The notes: generated by a model from the sequence alone, not told the origin. A stretch of DNA of 64,000 nucleotides from Hyphobacterium sp. CCMP332 (GCF_014323565.1 NZ_CP058669.1:709501-773500); one strand, 5' to 3'; numbered from the stretch's first letter, positions 16,125 through 24,228 are shown. Translations and numbers: made by a program.

Positions 16125-17501
16125 TTATTCCTCCAGCTGCCAGGCGCTGATCGTGGCCACAAGATCAGCGACGCCGCCCAGTCCACGCACGGAAACGGGT
16201 GCATGTCCCTCGCTGGCGGCCAGCGGGGCGAGCGCCTGTAAAAAACCGAGTTTCGCTGCTTCTTTCAAACGCGCCTCACTCCGGCCTACGGCCCGAATAT
16301 CACCCGAAAGGCTCATCTCGCCAAATACCACGGCATCCACGGGCAAGGGCGCGTTGAGCGCAGAGGAGATAATCGCCGCCGCTACGGCCACATCCGCCGC
16401 CGGTTCGCCGATCTTCAAGCCCCCTGCAACATTCAGATAAACGTCACGCCCGCCAAATGAAAGCCCGCATCGCGCTTCGAGGACGGCAAGCACCATGGAA
16501 AGGCGTCCGGAATCCCACCCCACAACGGTTCGGCGCGGTGTGCCCAGCGGCGAAGCCGCCACCAGCGCCTGGATTTCGGTCAGGACGGGGCGTGTGCCTT
16601 CCATACCGGCAAAGACCGCCGCCCCCGGTGTCTGGTTGCCGCGGTCATTGAGAAAAAGGGCGGAGGGGTTTTCAACTTCCTGCAGTCCGGCTTCGCCCAT
16701 CTCGAAGACGCCGATCTCGTCAGTCGGACCAAAGCGGTTCTTGACCGCCCGCAGTATCCGGAACTGGTGTCCGCGCTCGCCTTCAAAATACAGGACGGCA
16801 TCCACCATGTGTTCGACGACGCGTGGCCCGGCAATTTGCCCGTCCTTGGTCACATGCCCGACCAGCACGACCGCACTGCCCGATTTCTTGGCAAAGCGCA
16901 CCAGCTCCTGAGCACAGGCGCGGACCTGCGCCACCGTGCCGGGCGCGGCAGCCAGCTGATCGGTCCACAGGGTCTGGATGGAATCGATAATAGCGATCTG
17001 CGGCTTTTCGGCTTTCAGCCCGTCGAGAATGTTTTCCAGATTGGTTTCCGCGGCCAGCGCCACCGGCGCATCCGCCAGACCCAGACGCCGCGCCCGCCGC
17101 CGGACCTGATCCACGGCCTCTTCGCCGGAGATATAGATGGTGCTGACATTATTGTTGGCGAGATTGGCGACGGCCTGCAGGAGGAGCGTGGACTTGCCAA
17201 TGCCGGGATCGCCACCCACCAGCAGGGCCGAGCCGGGCACAATGCCGCCGCCGCAAACGCGATCGAACTCGGCAATGCGGCTTTCATGACGCGGCAACTC
17301 GCCGCCATCTCCATCCAGCGTGACCAGCTCCAGACGCCCGCGGCGTCCGGCCTTTTTTGTCTTGGCCGCTGTGCCGACAGGCGCCGAAGCGACCTCCTCG
17401 ATCAGCGTATTCCAGGACCCGCAATCATCGCAGCGGCCGGCCCATTTCGCATGAACAGAGCCACAAGACTGACAGACATACTGATTGTCGGCACGCGCCA
17501 T
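16125..17501 (-). CDS. radA: DNA repair protein RadA
   Basis: 458 residues. The N-terminal zinc finger CQSCG...CDDCG (about 9-28) is followed by a RecA-like ATPase core with Walker A GGDPGIGKST (about 97-106). The RadA-specific KNRFGPTDEIGVFEM (KNRFG motif) comes next, then a Lon-protease-like C-terminal domain with GGLKIGEPAADVAVAAAI. RadA drives branch migration during recombinational repair. It lies 61 bases after dnaB and 3 before cvpA, in the leftward run from rpsF. In many Alphaproteobacteria an alanine racemase gene stands between dnaB and radA; here there is none. Confidence 0.97.
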   Translation of the reverse strand: MARADNQYVCQSCGSVHAKWAGRCDDCGSWNTLIEEVASAPVGTAAKTKKAGRRGRLELVTLDGDGGELPRHESRIAEFDRVCGGGIVPGSALLVGGDPGIGKSTLLLQAVANLANNNVSTIYISGEEAVDQVRRRARRLGLADAPVALAAETNLENILDGLKAEKPQIAIIDSIQTLWTDQLAAAPGTVAQVRACAQELVRFAKKSGSAVVLVGHVTKDGQIAGPRVVEHMVDAVLYFEGERGHQFRILRAVKNRFGPTDEIGVFEMGEAGLQEVENPSALFLNDRGNQTPGAAVFAGMEGTRPVLTEIQALVAASPLGTPRRTVVGWDSGRLSMVLAVLEARCGLSFGGRDVYLNVAGGLKIGEPAADVAVAAAIISSALNAPLPVDAVVFGEMSLSGDIRAVGRSEARLKEAAKLGFLQALAPLAASEGHAPVSVRGLGGVADLVATISAWQLEE

Positions 17502-17562
17502 AACGAATCATCTCTCCCGAACGGGTGTCAGTGTCCGTTCCACCTTTCGCATCCGCAAGGCG

Positions 17563-19047
17563 CTAGTGCGCCGCCCCGTCATAGCGGTCATCGCGAATGC
17601 GGTCGGAGAATTTCGTCCGTGCACCATCAAAGGCCAGTTCGACTGTGCCAATCGGGCCGTGACGCTGCTTGCCGATAATGACTTCGGCATTGCGTTCAAT
17701 CTGGCGGAATTCCTCTTCCCAGGCGAGATATTCCGGCGTGCCTTCGGTCGGCTTCTCGCGTTCCTTGTAATAGGCCTCGCGGTAAACGAACATCACCACG
17801 TCCGCATCCTGCTCGATCGAGCCGGATTCGCGGAGGTCAGACAATTGCGGCTTCTTGTCCTCGCGTTGCTCCACCTGGCGCGAGAGCTGGGACAGGGCGA
17901 TCACCGGAACGGATAATTCCTTGGCCAGCGCCTTCAGCGCCTGCGTTACTTCCGAGACTTCCTGAACCCGGCCCTGACTGGCCTTGTTGGCGGACGCTGT
18001 CACCAGTTGCAGATAGTCGACCACGATGACGTCCAGCCCGTGCAGGCGTTTCAGGCGACGGGCCCGGGCGCACAGCGCACCAATGGACAGGCCACCGGTA
18101 TCGTCGATGTAGAAGGGTAGGCTCTGGATATCGAGCACCGCATCGCGAATTTCTTCATACTGGGCCGGGTCGATATCGCCGCGGCGGATCTGATAACCGG
18201 GAATGCCGGTATAATCCGCGATCAGACGCGTCGCCAGCTGTTCCGCGCTCATCTCCAGAGAGAAGAAGCCGACCACGCCGCCGCTTTCCGTTTTCTTCGC
18301 GCCATCGGGCATCGTCTGATACTGGTAGGCGCGCGCGATCGAGAAGGCGATATTGGTCGCCAGCGCCGTCTTCCCCATGGAGGGGCGGCCGGCGAGAATG
18401 ATCAGATCGGACGAGTGCAGACCGCCAAGTTTGGCATCCATCGCCTTGAGGCCGGAGGATATGCCCGACAGCCCGCCTTCGCGCTCATAAGCCGCTGCGG
18501 CCATGTTCACGGATTCCGTCAGCGCGTCCTTGAAGCTGATGAAGCCGCGCTGATTACCGCCGGTTTCCGCCAGCTCGAACAGCTTGCGTTCGGCGCTCTC
18601 GATCAGATGCCGCGCATGGGTGTCCGGCGTCGCGTCGGTGGCCTCGTGCGAGAGCTCCGCACTGACCCGGATCAGCGCGCGCCGCAGCGCCAGATCATAG
18701 ATGAGCTGGGCATATTCAATGGCCGCAACCGCGTCCGAGGCACTCTCCAGCAAGAGCGCCAGATAGGAGGCGCCGCCGATCTCCTTCAGACCGCCATCGC
18801 GCTCGAAATCCGATTTAAGAACGATGGCATCTGCCAGTGCGCCGCGCTGGATACGATCTGAAATCGCCTGAAAGATACGGCCATGAACCGGGTCATAGAA
18901 ATGCTCGGCACGAAGCCAGTCACTGACCCGGTGCAGCACTTCATTGTCATACATGAGCGCACCCAGAAACGCCTGCTCGGCCTCGATATTGTGAGGGGCC
19001 GCGTCGGTTCCGGTGTCGTCCGGATGGGGGAGGTCATGTATCGCCAT
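17563..19047 (-). CDS. dnaB: Replicative DNA helicase DnaB
   Basis: 494 residues. The N-terminal primase-interacting domain begins with PHNIEAEQAFLGALMYDNEV. The RecA-like motor has Walker A GRPSMGKTAL (about 221-230), Walker B VIVVDYLQL and the arginine-finger region near RESGSIEQDADVVMFVYR. DnaB is the ring helicase of the replication fork. No intein or other insertion is present. The upstream 190 bases hold a TTAA-N7-TTAA box (19058-19072), a perfect DnaA box (19141-19149) and a GAGTC methylation site (19153-19157), all suggesting cell-cycle control. No strong ribosome site is visible before the ATG. Confidence 0.97.
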   Translation of the reverse strand: MAIHDLPHPDDTGTDAAPHNIEAEQAFLGALMYDNEVLHRVSDWLRAEHFYDPVHGRIFQAISDRIQRGALADAIVLKSDFERDGGLKEIGGASYLALLLESASDAVAAIEYAQLIYDLALRRALIRVSAELSHEATDATPDTHARHLIESAERKLFELAETGGNQRGFISFKDALTESVNMAAAAYEREGGLSGISSGLKAMDAKLGGLHSSDLIILAGRPSMGKTALATNIAFSIARAYQYQTMPDGAKKTESGGVVGFFSLEMSAEQLATRLIADYTGIPGYQIRRGDIDPAQYEEIRDAVLDIQSLPFYIDDTGGLSIGALCARARRLKRLHGLDVIVVDYLQLVTASANKASQGRVQEVSEVTQALKALAKELSVPVIALSQLSRQVEQREDKKPQLSDLRESGSIEQDADVVMFVYREAYYKEREKPTEGTPEYLAWEEEFRQIERNAEVIIGKQRHGPIGTVELAFDGARTKFSDRIRDDRYDGAAH

Positions 19048-19057
19048 GAGTGATGTC

Positions 19058-19072
19058 TTAACGATGTCTTAA
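19058..19072. promoter_or_regulatory. CtrA-like box (TTAA-N7-TTAA) before dnaB
   Basis: TTAACGATGTCTTAA, an exact match to the full CtrA consensus TTAA-N7-TTAA, ends 10 bases before the dnaB start. In the dnaB direction it is also part of an 11-base tandem repeat (TTAAGACATCG then TTAAGACATCA). CtrA is the cell-cycle master regulator of Caulobacter relatives. At this position, near or below the transcription start, binding would more likely repress than activate. Confidence 0.5.
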
Positions 19073-19140
19073 GGCGCGACAAGCGCGCGTTTGGAGTTGA
19101 CATTGGGGTTTTTCAGATCGCCAACAGGAAACTGCACGAC

Positions 19141-19149
19141 TGTGGATAA
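19141..19149 (-). promoter_or_regulatory. Perfect DnaA box before dnaB
   Basis: TTATCCACA on the minus strand, the strongest consensus DnaA box, 94 bases upstream of the dnaB start. No cluster of further boxes or AT-rich unwinding element is near, so this is a regulatory site rather than an origin. A GAGTC site (GANTC, the CcrM target) lies four bases away at 19153-19157. Confidence 0.55.
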
Positions 19150-19178
19150 CTCGAGTCGTGAGTATCTGTCAGGCGCAA

Positions 19179-19208
19179 GAAAAAAGGCGGGCCAAGCGAC
19201 CCGCCTTT
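19179..19208 (-). terminator. Rho-independent terminator after rplI
   Basis: On the minus strand GGCGGG (19205-19200), an eight-base loop and CCCGCC (19191-19186) are followed by a run of six T residues. It begins about 27 bases past the rplI stop and is the clearest terminator in the window. It separates the ribosomal-protein operon from dnaB. Confidence 0.85.
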
Positions 19209-19234
19209 GATCCGTGCAAGGATAGAGAAAAGGC

Positions 19235-19876
19235 TTACGCCTTGTCGTCTTCCCCGGCTGCTTCTGCCTCGGCTTCCGCCTCGATTTCAGCATTTTCTTC
19301 AGCCGCGATCAGATCTTCCGGCTCGGCACCGGCTTCAAACAGTTCGGCCGCCTGGGCTTCGGCAATGGCGCGATCTTCGTCAGCCTGCGCTGCGATCACG
19401 TCTTCACCCAAGGCCTGACGCTCGGCTTCGTCTTTGGTCCGTGCGATATTGATCGTCACGGTGATCGTCACTTCCGGGTGCAGCTTGATTTCGATGTCAT
19501 GCAGACCCAGCGTTTTGATCGGGACGTTCAGAACGACCATGGAGCGGCCAACCTTGACGGCATCCGTGGACACAATGTCGGCAATGTCACGGCTCGTGAC
19601 CGAGCCATAAAGCTGGCCGGTTTCGCCTGCCTGACGGATCATGATGAAGGATTCTCCATCAATGCCCTCAGCCGACTTGGCCGCTTCATCGCGACGTTCT
19701 GCGTTGCGCTTTTCAAGGATTTCGCGTTGCGCTTCGAAACGCTTGCGATTGGCTTCGTTGGCACGAAGCGCCTTTTCCTGCGGCAGAAGATAGTTGCGGG
19801 CGAAGCCGGCTTTCACCGTCACTTCGTCGCCAATACCGCCCAGTGTTCCGACGCGTTCAAGAAGAATAACTTGCAT
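19235..19876 (-). CDS. rplI: 50S ribosomal protein L9 with long acidic tail
   Basis: 213 residues. The L9 N-terminal domain [19 protein letters not shown]...[13 protein letters not shown] is textbook, followed by the connecting helix and the C-terminal domain ending near residue 150 ([20 protein letters not shown]). Beyond it lies an extra tail of about 60 residues, very rich in Glu and Ala. Bacterial L9 is usually near 150 residues; extended acidic tails occur in some Alphaproteobacteria. The ATG has AAGGAG seven bases upstream. It is third in the rpsF-rpsR-rplI operon and followed by a strong terminator. Confidence 0.97.
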   Translation of the reverse strand: MQVILLERVGTLGGIGDEVTVKAGFARNYLLPQEKALRANEANRKRFEAQREILEKRNAERRDEAAKSAEGIDGESFIMIRQAGETGQLYGSVTSRDIADIVSTDAVKVGRSMVVLNVPIKTLGLHDIEIKLHPEVTITVTINIARTKDEAERQALGEDVIAAQADEDRAIAEAQAAELFEAGAEPEDLIAAEENAEIEAEAEAEAAGEDDKA

Positions 19877-19887
19877 CGTCTCTCTCC

Positions 19888-20142
19888 TTAATCGACCGCG
19901 TAGGGCAGGATTGCCATCTGGCGGGAGCGCTTGATGGCGCGGGCCAGTTCACGTTGCTTCTTGGCCGAAACAGCGGTGATGCGGGCCGGGACGATCTTGC
20001 CCTTTTCCGACATGTAGCGCTGCAGCAGCTTGGGATCCTTGTAGTCGATCGCCGGCGCATGTTCGCCAGAGAACGGACAGACTTTCCGGCGGCGCTGGAA
20101 TGGGCGGCGGGCCGGAATATTGGAAATATTCAGATCAGACAT
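19888..20142 (-). CDS. rpsR: 30S ribosomal protein S18
   Basis: 84 residues from the ATG at 20142 ([20 protein letters not shown]); a longer open frame upstream lies in the rpsF-rpsR gap and is not conserved-looking. The core [26 protein letters not shown] and [19 protein letters not shown] is diagnostic of S18, which pairs with S6 on the small-subunit platform. The gap to rpsF is 16 bases and to rplI 11 bases. Confidence 0.97.
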   Translation of the reverse strand: MSDLNISNIPARRPFQRRRKVCPFSGEHAPAIDYKDPKLLQRYMSEKGKIVPARITAVSAKKQRELARAIKRSRQMAILPYAVD

Positions 20143-20158
20143 GTGTGTCTCCCTTCGC

Positions 20159-20512
20159 CTAGCGACGCTGTTCCCGGCGGCGCCGGTCGTCTTTTTTGGA
20201 CAGGATGGCAGATTGCTCTTCCGTGTGCGCATCGACCTTCACCGTCATGTGACGGATCACGTCGTCCGACAGGCGCTGACGGCGGTCGAGCTCGTTGAGC
20301 ACGTCGCCATTGGCGTCGATGTCGATCAGGCCGTAATGGCCCTTGCGGTGCTTGTTCACGCGGTAGGCGAGGTTGCGAAGACCCCAGTATTCGGTCTTGC
20401 CGACTTTGCCGCCTTTTTCCTCGATGAGGGTTTTGAGCTCTTCGGTCAGAGACTCAACCTGCGCCGGAGAAATGTCCGGACGCGCAATGAATACATGCTC
20501 ATACAGAGCCAT
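20159..20512 (-). CDS. rpsF: 30S ribosomal protein S6
   Basis: 117 residues from the ATG at 20512 ([18 protein letters not shown]), preceded by a GGGAG ribosome site. [22 protein letters not shown] is the characteristic S6 core, written here in part: [20 protein letters not shown]6 forms a heterodimer with S18. A promoter-like pair at 20648-20676 would give a leader of about 130 bases; in many bacteria such a leader binds the S6:S18 dimer for feedback control. Confidence 0.97.
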   Translation of the reverse strand: MALYEHVFIARPDISPAQVESLTEELKTLIEEKGGKVGKTEYWGLRNLAYRVNKHRKGHYGLIDIDANGDVLNELDRRQRLSDDVIRHMTVKVDAHTEEQSAILSKKDDRRRREQRR

Positions 20513-20647
20513 GTCGGTACTCCCTTCTCTCATGAATGCGGCGCGGATCAACCGAAGGGTCGGGATGATCTGCGGTGGCTCCTTTTCCCATGCGCCCGAT
20601 GCGCACGTTACAGACGGGAGAAAGGACCGCATTCGTTCGAAGCCGGG

Positions 20648-20676
20648 CGTATAGGGGAAAGCCTGTGGCAAGGCAA
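20648..20676 (-). promoter_or_regulatory. Sigma-70-type promoter candidate of the rpsF operon
   Basis: Minus-strand TTGCCT (20676-20671), a 17-base spacer and TATACG (20653-20648). It should start transcription near 20640, leaving about 130 bases of leader before the rpsF ATG. The match is good for an alphaproteobacterial housekeeping promoter. Confidence 0.5.
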
Positions 20677-20687
20677 GTGGGGAAGGG

Positions 20688-20981
20688 CTATTCGCGCAGC
20701 CGGTCGGGCAATTGGCTGAAATGCAGGATCGCCCGGATCAGTACACGATCAGCTTCGATGGAATAATATACGACATGATGGGCGATGATGAGTTTGCGGA
20801 CGATATCATCGCCGATCATTATTTCCGGCGCTCCTTCGGGCCATTCCATAGCCTGTTCGATGCGTTGAAGCAGCTCACCTACATATTTATCGGCCTGCTG
20901 GGCACCCCAGTTAAGGATCGTATAGCGGCCGATGTCTTTGATATTGGCCCGGGCGCGCTCCGAATACTCAACTTTCGGCAT
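20688..20981 (-). CDS. RelE/ParE-family toxin, partner of a Phd-type antitoxin
   Basis: 97 residues: PKVEYSERARANIKDIGRYT at the N-terminus, NWGAQQADKYVGELLQRIEQ, and the closing strand RVLIRAILHFSQLPDRL, all typical of the ParE fold. The HHVVYYSIEADRVLI segment corresponds to the toxin core sheet. The start overlaps the antitoxin gene by 14 bases, so the pair is co-translated. It resembles only weakly the other ParE at 6211-6549. The target is not visible from sequence; ParE relatives usually act on gyrase. Confidence 0.9.
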   Translation of the reverse strand: MPKVEYSERARANIKDIGRYTILNWGAQQADKYVGELLQRIEQAMEWPEGAPEIMIGDDIVRKLIIAHHVVYYSIEADRVLIRAILHFSQLPDRLRE

Positions 20982-21249
20982 CTAACTTGGCCTGTTCGAG
21001 CATTTCCCTGACCTCGGCGTGAACCTGTTCCATGGGAATTGTCCACCCGGCGTCGATATCACGCTGGCTTTCCGCCAGCATGTCCCGCAAGGCCCGTTCC
21101 TTTTGCGCTTGAACGATCTCGTAATCGGCTTCGGACACGACATAGGAGGAGCCCCGCCCGTGCTTTTCGATCCGCACCGGCCCGCGCTGGGCATCATCCA
21201 GCAATTGCCCGAACTTGTTCTTGGCTTCCGTCGCGGTGTAGGTCTTCAT
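20968..21249 (-). CDS. Phd/YefM-family antitoxin
   Basis: 93 residues. The N-terminus MKTYTATEAKNKFGQLLDDA followed by GPVRIEKHGR and YVVSEADYE is the Phd/YefM DNA-binding fold. The C-terminal third is helical and charged and would block the toxin. It precedes and overlaps the ParE-type toxin by 14 bases, a Phd-ParE hybrid pairing. Three TAGCT-containing repeats spaced nine bases apart (21265-21290) lie just before its start and are likely its operator. Confidence 0.9.
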   Translation of the reverse strand: MKTYTATEAKNKFGQLLDDAQRGPVRIEKHGRGSSYVVSEADYEIVQAQKERALRDMLAESQRDIDAGWTIPMEQVHAEVREMLEQAKLDAES

Positions 21250-21264
21250 GGGCTTTGTCCAGAA

Positions 21265-21290
21265 TAGCTAATTTAGCTAAAATAGCTTAA
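21265..21290. promoter_or_regulatory. Operator of the Phd-ParE pair: three 9-base-spaced repeats
   Basis: TAGCTA at 21265, TAGCTA at 21274 and TAGCTT at 21283, spaced exactly nine bases apart in an AT-rich tract. Each TAGCTA is itself palindromic, and the middle one extends to a near-perfect AATTTAGCTAAAAT. The block begins 16 bases upstream of the antitoxin ATG, where autoregulation by Phd-type proteins is expected. Confidence 0.6.
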
Positions 21291-21312
21291 AATCGAAACA
21301 CGATCAACGCCG

Positions 21313-21498
21313 TCATGAATCTTGTGAAGCATCCGCCTCCTCGCACCACCGTCCGTCCCAATGCCAGATGCCGCCGCGCTCCACGCAGCGCTCGGGCGGG
21401 TTCTGCCACCAGGCGATGGCCATCAGCACCGCCGAGCCGATCACGAAGAAGATCGCGGCGTAGAGGAAACGGCGGGCGAGGGGAGACCGGGTGCGCAT
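21313..21498 (-). CDS. Small single-helix membrane protein, unknown function
   Basis: 61 residues from the ATG at 21498 (MRTRSPLARRFLYAAIFFVI); a start six codons earlier at 21516 is also possible. One transmembrane helix (about 11-28) follows a basic N-terminus. After it comes CVERGGIWHWDGRWCEE, two cysteines bracketing a tryptophan-rich stretch that would lie in the periplasm. Small alphaproteobacterial proteins with this C-x(n)-GG-x-W...C pattern are known but uncharacterised. Coding potential looks real in this frame, but no strong ribosome site supports either start. Confidence 0.5.
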   Translation of the reverse strand: MRTRSPLARRFLYAAIFFVIGSAVLMAIAWWQNPPERCVERGGIWHWDGRWCEEADASQDS

Positions 21499-21681
21499 GC
21501 CCGAATGCTGACGCATTTCCTGCTGCACACAAGCCTTGCCGTGCGGGCCGGGATCGGGCGATAGGCGCGGCCGCGGGCTGCAACCTTCACATGCTGGGCG
21601 GCAGCGGGGGCAATCTGTTAGTCTTTTGGTGCCGGGGGAGGGGCGCCAGCCGGTTTTTGATCCTGTGAAGGGATGACACTG

Positions 21682-22074
21682 ATGCCCTGTACCATTCGAT
21701 ACCTGCCTGAACACAATGTCTTCGAAATGCGCACCCACGGCAAAATGACCGTGGACGAGATTGCCGCCTATATTCCCGACTGCATGGCGCGGCCGGAATG
21801 GAATGAAGATAGCCAGATCCTCGGCATTGCCAGTGCGGACGCCGATTTCAGCGATTTCACAATTCAGGGCTATAGTGATGTCCTCATACCGGCGATGGTG
21901 CAGGCGCGGGCGGGCAAGTACAAGGGATTGAAAGAAGCCATTCTGGTCGAAAAAGACCTCGATCTGGCCATTATCAAACTGTTCGAAATGATGGCCACCA
22001 GCGGGCCGGATCTGAAATGCTGCGTCTTCCGGGACCGCGATGAGGCCATCGCCTGGCTGACCTCCGGCGATTGA
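21682..22074 (+). CDS. Hypothetical protein, possibly STAS/SpoIIAA-like fold
   Basis: 130 residues from the ATG at 21682, favoured because GAAGGGA lies eight bases upstream; the ATG at 21673 overlaps that site. The opening CTIRYLPEHNVFEMRTHGKM, the start of a helix at TVDEIAAYI and the closing FRDRDEAIAWL resemble small STAS/SpoIIAA-like proteins. The fold call is tentative. No signal peptide or membrane helix. It lies just ahead of fabD with a 54-base gap, so co-transcription is possible. Confidence 0.6.
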   Translation: MPCTIRYLPEHNVFEMRTHGKMTVDEIAAYIPDCMARPEWNEDSQILGIASADADFSDFTIQGYSDVLIPAMVQARAGKYKGLKEAILVEKDLDLAIIKLFEMMATSGPDLKCCVFRDRDEAIAWLTSGD

Positions 22075-22128
22075 TTAAACCGGCTGCGCTGTTTATCGAG
22101 TCCCTGCATGAAGTTGAGGGAGCACGCC

Positions 22129-23079
22129 ATGACATTGGCATTCGTATTTCCGGGACAGGGCTCGCAGGCCGTGGGCATGGGCACGGAGCTGGCCGGAGCC
22201 TTTCCGGCAGCGCAGGACGTGCTTGACGAAGTCGACGAGGCGCTGGGCCAGAAACTCTCTCACCTGATGGCGGATGGTCCGATTGAAGACCTCACCCTGA
22301 CAGAGAATGCCCAGCCGGCCATCATGGCCGCGTCTCTGGCTGTGATGCGGGTTCTGGAAACCCAGTTCAAGATAGATGTGTCCGCCGCAAAATTTGTCGC
22401 CGGGCACAGCCTCGGTGAATATTCCGCACTGGCGGCGGCCGGCTCGCTGTCCATCACCGATGCGGCCAGGCTGCTGAAGCTGCGCGGCAAGTCCATGCAG
22501 GCCGCCGTTCCGGTGGGCGAGGGGGCAATGGCCGCCCTGATCGGTGCCGAAATGGACACCGCCGAAGCGGCCGCAGCAGCGGGCGCTGAACATGGCGTCT
22601 GCCAGGTCGCCAATGATAATGCGCCGGGCCAGATCGTTATTTCCGGTGCCAAAGCCGCCGTCGATGCCGCCATTGCCTATGCCCAGTCGCAAGGCGTCAA
22701 ACGCGCCATGACCCTGCCGGTTTCCGCACCCTTTCACTGCACGCTGATGCAGCCGGCCGCCGATGCCATGGCTGCAGCATTGGCCGCAGCAAAAATCAAT
22801 GCGCCGCGCGTTCCGGTCGTCGTCAATGTGCGCGCCGCGCCGGAGAGCGACCCGGACACGATCCGCCAGCTTCTGGTCGAACAGGTGACGGGCCGCGTCC
22901 GTTGGCGCGAGAGTGTGCAATGGATGGCGGGCGAGGGCGGTATTACGGAATTTGCGGAAGCGGGCGGGAAAGTCCTGTCCGGCATGCTGCGCCGCACCGC
23001 ACCGGATGCGAGTGGAACGCCGCTCATCACCCCTGAAAATCTGGAAGCCTTCGCCGCTTCCCTCAAAGGAGCCAACTGA
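22129..23079 (+). CDS. fabD: Malonyl-CoA:ACP transacylase
   Basis: 316 residues from the ATG at 22129 (MTLAFVFPGQGSQAVGMG), with a GAGGGAG ribosome site. FabD loads malonate onto acyl carrier protein. PGQGSQ at the N-terminus, the nucleophile elbow GHSLGEYSAL (Ser about 90), and the histidine in SAPFHCTLMQPA (about 200) complete the active site. It leads a fatty-acid synthesis run with fabG, acpP and fabF, and its stop overlaps the fabG start by one base (TGATG). Confidence 0.97.
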   Translation: MTLAFVFPGQGSQAVGMGTELAGAFPAAQDVLDEVDEALGQKLSHLMADGPIEDLTLTENAQPAIMAASLAVMRVLETQFKIDVSAAKFVAGHSLGEYSALAAAGSLSITDAARLLKLRGKSMQAAVPVGEGAMAALIGAEMDTAEAAAAAGAEHGVCQVANDNAPGQIVISGAKAAVDAAIAYAQSQGVKRAMTLPVSAPFHCTLMQPAADAMAAALAAAKINAPRVPVVVNVRAAPESDPDTIRQLLVEQVTGRVRWRESVQWMAGEGGITEFAEAGGKVLSGMLRRTAPDASGTPLITPENLEAFAASLKGAN

Positions 23080-23816
23080 TGTTCTCACTGGATGGAAAAA
23101 CCGCGCTGGTGACCGGCGCAACGGGCGGCATTGGCGGGGCGATTGCCAGGGCCCTGCATGCGCAAGGTGCAACGGTTACGATTTCCGGCACGCGTCAGGA
23201 AAAGCTCGACGAATTGAAAGCCGAGCTGGGTGAGCGGGTTCACGCTATTGCCTGTAATCTCGGCGATGGAGCGGCGGTCGATGCGCTGCCCAAACAGGCC
23301 GCAGAGGCCATGGGTGGTCTCGATATCCTTGTCGCCAATGCCGGCATCACCAAGGACGGCCTGTTGATGCGCATGAAGGACGAGGACTGGGAGCAGGTCC
23401 TGAAGATCAATCTGGAAAGCTATTTCCGCCTCTCGCGCGCGGCCATGCGCGGCATGATGAAGGCGCGCTTTGGCCGCATCATCGGGATCACCTCCGTGGT
23501 CGGCGTGATGGGCAATCCGGGACAGGCAAATTATTGCGCCTCCAAGGCGGGCATGATCGGCTTTTCCAAATCTCTGGCCCAGGAAGTCGCGGCGCGCGGC
23601 GTCACCGTAAACTGTGTGGCCCCCGGCTTTATTGCCTCTCCAATGACCGATGCACTGAACGAGCAGCAACGCGAGGCCATCCTCTCGAAAATCCCGGCCA
23701 ATGATCTCGGCTCGGGCGAGGATATTGCTGCAGCAGTGGCGTATCTCGCGAGTGATGAGGCGCATTACGTCACGGGCCAGACCTTGCACGTCAATGGCGG
23801 CATGGCCATGATCTGA
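23079..23816 (+). CDS. fabG: 3-oxoacyl-ACP reductase
   Basis: 245 residues, the standard FabG length. TGATGGIGGAIAR (about 12-24) binds NADPH; LVANAGITKDGLLMRM contains the NAG motif and the FabG-typical KDGLLMRM; the catalytic residues are Ser in ITSVVGVMGNPGQ, Tyr and Lys in YCASKAG; and the protein ends LHVNGGMAMI, as FabG does. It reduces beta-ketoacyl-ACP in fatty-acid elongation. Start overlaps fabD stop. Confidence 0.96.
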   Translation: MFSLDGKTALVTGATGGIGGAIARALHAQGATVTISGTRQEKLDELKAELGERVHAIACNLGDGAAVDALPKQAAEAMGGLDILVANAGITKDGLLMRMKDEDWEQVLKINLESYFRLSRAAMRGMMKARFGRIIGITSVVGVMGNPGQANYCASKAGMIGFSKSLAQEVAARGVTVNCVAPGFIASPMTDALNEQQREAILSKIPANDLGSGEDIAAAVAYLASDEAHYVTGQTLHVNGGMAMI

Positions 23817-23980
23817 TAACGTCCGGGCAGAGCAAGGCGCAGAGCGTCTGGTCAAGCTCGATTTTGCGTGCTAACTGCCCGGCACCATTTATTTCGGGGG
23901 AGAGGCGTCTGTACTCGGCGCTTCACGGCTCGCCCGGCCCCGCTTAAGGTTTCACGAAGGATTGCAGAAGGGAATCGCTT

Positions 23981-24217
23981 ATGTCCGACGTTCTTGCCCG
24001 CGTTAAAAAAATTGTTGTCGAGCACCTCGACGTTGAAGAAGACAAGGTCACGGAAGCCGCGTCTTTCATCGACGATCTCGGCGCTGACTCTCTCGACAAT
24101 GTCGAGCTGGTCATGGCGTTCGAGGAAGAGTTCGACATTGAAATCCCGGATGATGCTGCAGAGCATATCTCGACGGTTGGTGCTGCTGTGAAATTCATCA
24201 GCGAGAAAACCGGCTAG
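23981..24217 (+). CDS. acpP: Acyl carrier protein
   Basis: 78 residues, acidic, with the phosphopantetheine attachment site [20 protein letters not shown] (Ser about 37). It carries the growing acyl chain for FabD/FabG/FabF. A 164-base gap separates it from fabG, long enough for its own promoter, which fits the very high expression expected. An AAGGG-like site lies upstream of the ATG. Confidence 0.97.
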   Translation: MSDVLARVKKIVVEHLDVEEDKVTEAASFIDDLGADSLDNVELVMAFEEEFDIEIPDDAAEHISTVGAAVKFISEKTG

Positions 24218-24228
24218 TCTCGGATATC

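Noticed and set aside
19097-19150. Possible replication origin near the DnaA box
   Set aside because: Only one perfect box, no cluster of boxes, no AT-rich unwinding region and no dnaA, hemE or parAB neighbours.
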